Below are positions 61,412 through 64,000 of a DNA stretch of 64,000 nt, piece after piece; positions within the stretch are counted from its first letter, which is position 1, and every line of letters starts with the position of its first letter. The notes beneath the pieces are model-generated. The model ran no database searches, was not told where the DNA came from, and was given only the letters and a program-made list of their open reading frames with translations. The DNA is from Rhodococcus sp. HNM0563. Lineage in GTDB: Bacteria; Actinomycetota; Actinomycetes; Mycobacteriales; Mycobacteriaceae. The translations under genes were made by a program, and so were the position numbers. Where the stretch lies: contig NZ_JAASAF010000003.1 in assembly GCF_012726195.1 (NCBI RefSeq), forward strand, positions 434,001 through 498,000, read 5' to 3'.

Positions 61412-62646
61412 CGGCCACCATCCGCGTCGGAGGCGGTTTGAACATCGACCGTCGTCGGGTTGTTGCCCCGCGCGTCGGTGTAGGTGACGCTCACCGTGGT
61501 GCCCGGCGCTTGCGAGCGGATCGCCGCGATCAGGGAATCGCCATCGGTGATGACCCGGTCGTCGACCTTCGTGATGACCGAACCGGCGGGGATTCCGGCA
61601 CGAGCAGCGGGCCCGTCCGCAACCACCTCGACGACCGCGGCTCCGTTCACGTCCGCGCGAGCGGGCACCTGCACACCGATGAGGGCATGCGTTGCGGTTC
61701 CCGTGTCGATGAGTTCGTCGGCGATGCGCCGGGCCTGATCGACAGGGATCGCGAAGCCGAGGCCGATCGAACCGGACTGCTGACCCGAGGTCGCGATCGC
61801 GGTGTTTATTCCGACGAGGTTGCCTTCCATATCGACGAGCGCACCACCGGAGTTGCCCGGATTGATGGCGGCGTCGGTCTGAATCGCGTCGATCACGGTG
61901 TTCTGGTTACCTGTCTCACCACTGGTGGAGACGGGCCGGTTGAGCGCGGAGACGATCCCGGAGGTCACGGTGCTCTCCAGTCCGAGCGGTGAACCGACCG
62001 CGACGACAGCCTGCCCCACCTGAAGGTTCTCGGAGTTGCCCATCTCGATCGGGGTGAGATCGTTGCGACCCTCTACCCGAATCACCGCGATGTCCGTGAT
62101 CGGGTCGGTCCCGACGACGCTCGCCTTGGCGGACGTTCCGTCGGCGAAGGCCACGGTGAGCTCGGCGCCCGGCCCGGCTCCCGCGACGACGTGATTGTTG
62201 CTGAGGATGAGGCCGTCGGACGAGAGAACGACACCGGATCCTTCACCCGCACCCGAACGCCCGACCACCTCGATACGGACGACGCTGGGCACGACCCGCT
62301 GCGCGACCGCCTGCACGGTGCCCTCGGGAGCGTTCGCCACCGTGGTGGTCTCCGGCCGCGGAGAGTCGAGTGCATTGGTCACCCCGACGCCCGACCCGGA
62401 ATCACGGACCGACAATGCACCCACCGCCCCACCGATACCGCCGCTGACGATCGCCAACGCGATGGCACCCACGACGAGTGCGGTACGCCCGGACTTGCGC
62501 GGCTGCGCGGGCGCAGGCGCCTGCTGATAGGGGGCCGTCGGCGGGGTTCCGTACTGGTGGGGCTGCTGCGGCTGCGCGGGACCGGGTTGTCCGGGCACAG
62601 GTTGTCCAGGCGCAGGTTGTCCGGAACCGTGGGTGGGGTCGGTCAT
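61408..62646 (-). CDS. pepD: HtrA-like serine protease PepD
   Basis: A 412-residue envelope protease. A Pro/Gln-rich cytoplasmic N-terminus (PGQP repeats) precedes one TM helix near 55-78 (ALVVGAIALAIVSGGIGGAV), then a trypsin-like domain with catalytic His in ILSNNHVVAG, Asp in TDPITDIAVIRV and Ser in AAINPGNSGGALVD, and one PDZ domain at about 320-400 (LIGVQVPARADVNGAAVVEV). Degrades misfolded or signalling proteins; in mycobacteria it is induced by and feeds back on MprAB. ATG overlaps nothing upstream; 114 bp to mprB. Confidence 0.94.
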   Translation of the reverse strand: MTDPTHGSGQPAPGQPVPGQPGPAQPQQPHQYGTPPTAPYQQAPAPAQPRKSGRTALVVGAIALAIVSGGIGGAVGALSVRDSGSGVGVTNALDSPRPETTTVANAPEGTVQAVAQRVVPSVVRIEVVGRSGAGEGSGVVLSSDGLILSNNHVVAGAGPGAELTVAFADGTSAKASVVGTDPITDIAVIRVEGRNDLTPIEMGNSENLQVGQAVVAVGSPLGLESTVTSGIVSALNRPVSTSGETGNQNTVIDAIQTDAAINPGNSGGALVDMEGNLVGINTAIATSGQQSGSIGLGFAIPVDQARRIADELIDTGTATHALIGVQVPARADVNGAAVVEVVADGPAARAGIPAGSVITKVDDRVITDGDSLIAAIRSQAPGTTVSVTYTDARGNNPTTVDVQTASDADGGR

Positions 62647-62760
62647 CTCGTTCGTCGCCTTCGTCCTTCGAGTCGATCCGGGTGGAGGGTTCGTACTCCA
62701 TCCAATATGGACCTGTCGGCTGAGAAGCTCCTGAAGAATCGGCTCACAGTTTCCTGGCAA

Positions 62761-64000
62761 TCAGTCGGCGTCGAGCTGCGGTGTGCCCGGAAGCACGATT
62801 CGGATGAGCGCACCACCGCGCTCCGATCGGTCCACCGCGATGGTCCCGCCGTGCTTCATCACGACCTGTCGCACGATTGCCAGCCCCAACCCCGAACCGG
62901 GCATCGACCGTGCGGTGGTCGCACGATAAAACCGTTCGAACACCAGCTCCCGTTCTTCCTCGGGGATACCCGGCCCGGCGTCGTCGACGGTCAGTTCCAT
63001 CAGTCCGGTGCCGATCTGATGCATCTTCACCACCACGTCCTCACCCGCCGGGCTCCACTTCGCCGCGTTGTCGAGGACATTGACCACCGCACGGGTGAGG
63101 GTCGCGTGGTCGCCGAACACGAACCACGGTTCGGTGACGGCGGTGAAATCGATCTCAGTACGACGTCGTCGTGCTCGTTCGAGGCTGCGATCGACAACCT
63201 CTGCGATGTCGACGGCCTCGAACACCGTCTCCGGCGCCTCCTCCCGGGCCAGATCGACGAGGTCGCCCACCAGTGTCGACAATTCCGCGATCTGTCCCAC
63301 GACGTCCTCGCGGAGTTCGGCCATGTCGTCGTCGGGCAGGCTCGGCGCCCCGGGGCGACTCGCGGCGATGAGCAGTTCCATGTTGGTCCGCAGCGAGGTC
63401 AGCGGTGTGCGCAATTCGTGGCCGGCATCGGCCACGAGCCGGGCCTGCCGCTCCCTCGATTCGGCCAGCGCCCGCAACATCATGTTGAAGCTCTCGGTGA
63501 GTCGCGCCAGCTCGTCGTGCCCCGTCACACGAATTGGTCGCAGGTCGTCGGTCCTCGCGACACGTTCGGCGGCGGCGGTAAGCCGCGCCACCGGCCGCAG
63601 ACCGGTCCGGCCCACCGTCGCACCGACGGCCGCGGCGAGCACGACCCCGCATCCGCCGACGATGAACAGCACGCTGGCGAGGCGGTTGAGCACCTCACCC
63701 GTTGGCCGTAAGCGTTGCGCGATGACGATGGTGCTGCCGTCGGGGATCTGTTGCGCCAGCACCCGCTGTTGCTCGACGGTCCGCAACGACGATGTCTGCT
63801 CGCCTTCCGCGACGGCGAGCTCCGGTGCGCCGATCGGTACCGACGATCCGGGCGGCACATAGCGTCCGAGATCGGGATAGATGAGAGCGACGCTGATGTC
63901 GGAACTGTAGAGCTGGGCCCCGCCGATATAGCGGGGGTCGTAGGTGATCAGCGTGCTCGATTCGACGAGCGCAGAAGCACGAGCCTGCAGTTGCTTGTCG
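62761..64000 (-). CDS. mprB: sensor histidine kinase MprB, 5' end outside window
   Basis: At least 412 residues of the C-terminal part. A periplasmic segment (YIGGAQLYSSDISVALIYPD), a TM helix (ASVLFIVGGCGVVLAAAVG), a HAMP domain, the phospho-His box VADAGHELRTPLTSLRTNME and a HATPase domain with NVLDNAAKWSP, DAGPGIPEEERELVFERFYR and GSGLGLAIVRQV. Envelope-stress sensor that phosphorylates MprA (expected beyond the right edge). The N-terminus and start lie outside the window. Confidence 0.94.
   Translation of the reverse strand, partial: DKQLQARASALVESSTLITYDPRYIGGAQLYSSDISVALIYPDLGRYVPPGSSVPIGAPELAVAEGEQTSSLRTVEQQRVLAQQIPDGSTIVIAQRLRPTGEVLNRLASVLFIVGGCGVVLAAAVGATVGRTGLRPVARLTAAAERVARTDDLRPIRVTGHDELARLTESFNMMLRALAESRERQARLVADAGHELRTPLTSLRTNMELLIAASRPGAPSLPDDDMAELREDVVGQIAELSTLVGDLVDLAREEAPETVFEAVDIAEVVDRSLERARRRRTEIDFTAVTEPWFVFGDHATLTRAVVNVLDNAAKWSPAGEDVVVKMHQIGTGLMELTVDDAGPGIPEEERELVFERFYRATTARSMPGSGLGLAIVRQVVMKHGGTIAVDRSERGGALIRIVLPGTPQLDAD

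Noticed and set aside
62191-63711. Plus-strand frame opposite mprB and pepD
   Set aside because: Antisense to recognisable kinase and protease sequence; no motif of its own.

Overview
The window is high-GC actinobacterial DNA with dense genes, many GTG starts and 4-base ATGA/GTGA overlaps. RpfB, protein O-mannosyltransferase, SepX/GlpR with Glp, an AftC-like arabinosyltransferase, MprB/PepD and two MspA-type porins place it in the Mycobacteriales, most likely Rhodococcus. No transposase, intact integrase, prophage or CRISPR array was seen.

Layout. (1) 1-22.3 kb is a housekeeping block: ispE (partial), rsmA, rpfB, tatD, metG, pabB, rsmI, pmt. It follows from memory the M. tuberculosis order Rv1011 to Rv1002c, but is interrupted by a WYL regulator, a small secreted protein, a cold-shock gene, DoxX, maleylacetate reductase, an FAD oxidoreductase with an ECF41 sigma factor, a STAND NTPase with 14 WD40 repeats, and an alanine/sodium symporter. 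(2) 22.3-51.9 kb is mostly accessory. It holds a BCCT carrier / methyltransferase-like / CFA-synthase operon, mscL, arcA, a cation island (hydrolase-nhaA-aftC-like operon, potassium channel, TetR-ABC operon, trkH-trkA), a NarL-type two-component system with ABC exporter, a TPP-riboswitch operon (SDR plus flavin monooxygenase), and several regulator/effector pairs. It ends at a tRNA-Ala gene next to a possible recombinase relic. (3) 52.1-64 kb is a second conserved block: sepX/glpR, rimJ, glp, galU, 5-FTHF cyclo-ligase, fmdB-like, SAF protein, mscL, two porins, a 60-aa protein, moaB, pepD, mprB (partial), matching Rv0996 to Rv0982.

How the genes work together. The middle block handles ions and osmotic stress: compatible-solute uptake, two mechanosensitive channels in the window, Na+/H+ exchange, K+ uptake and a K+ channel. 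The best candidate for an undescribed system is a 36-nt element (32 identities) at the predicted 5' ends of two transcripts, the hydrolase-nhaA-aftC-like operon and the K+ channel gene. Each copy has the same -10 spacing and comparable stems, so it looks like a shared RNA leader for cation-transport genes. The second highlight is a clear TPP riboswitch before an SDR / luciferase-like monooxygenase operon with no thiamin-synthesis gene. A third theme is initiation: at least 13 genes have a TANNNT -10 box 6-8 nt before the start codon, implying leaderless mRNAs; at two divergent gene pairs the opposing boxes overlap.

All identifications come from reading the sequence and recalling protein families. 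No database search, folding or alignment was run.
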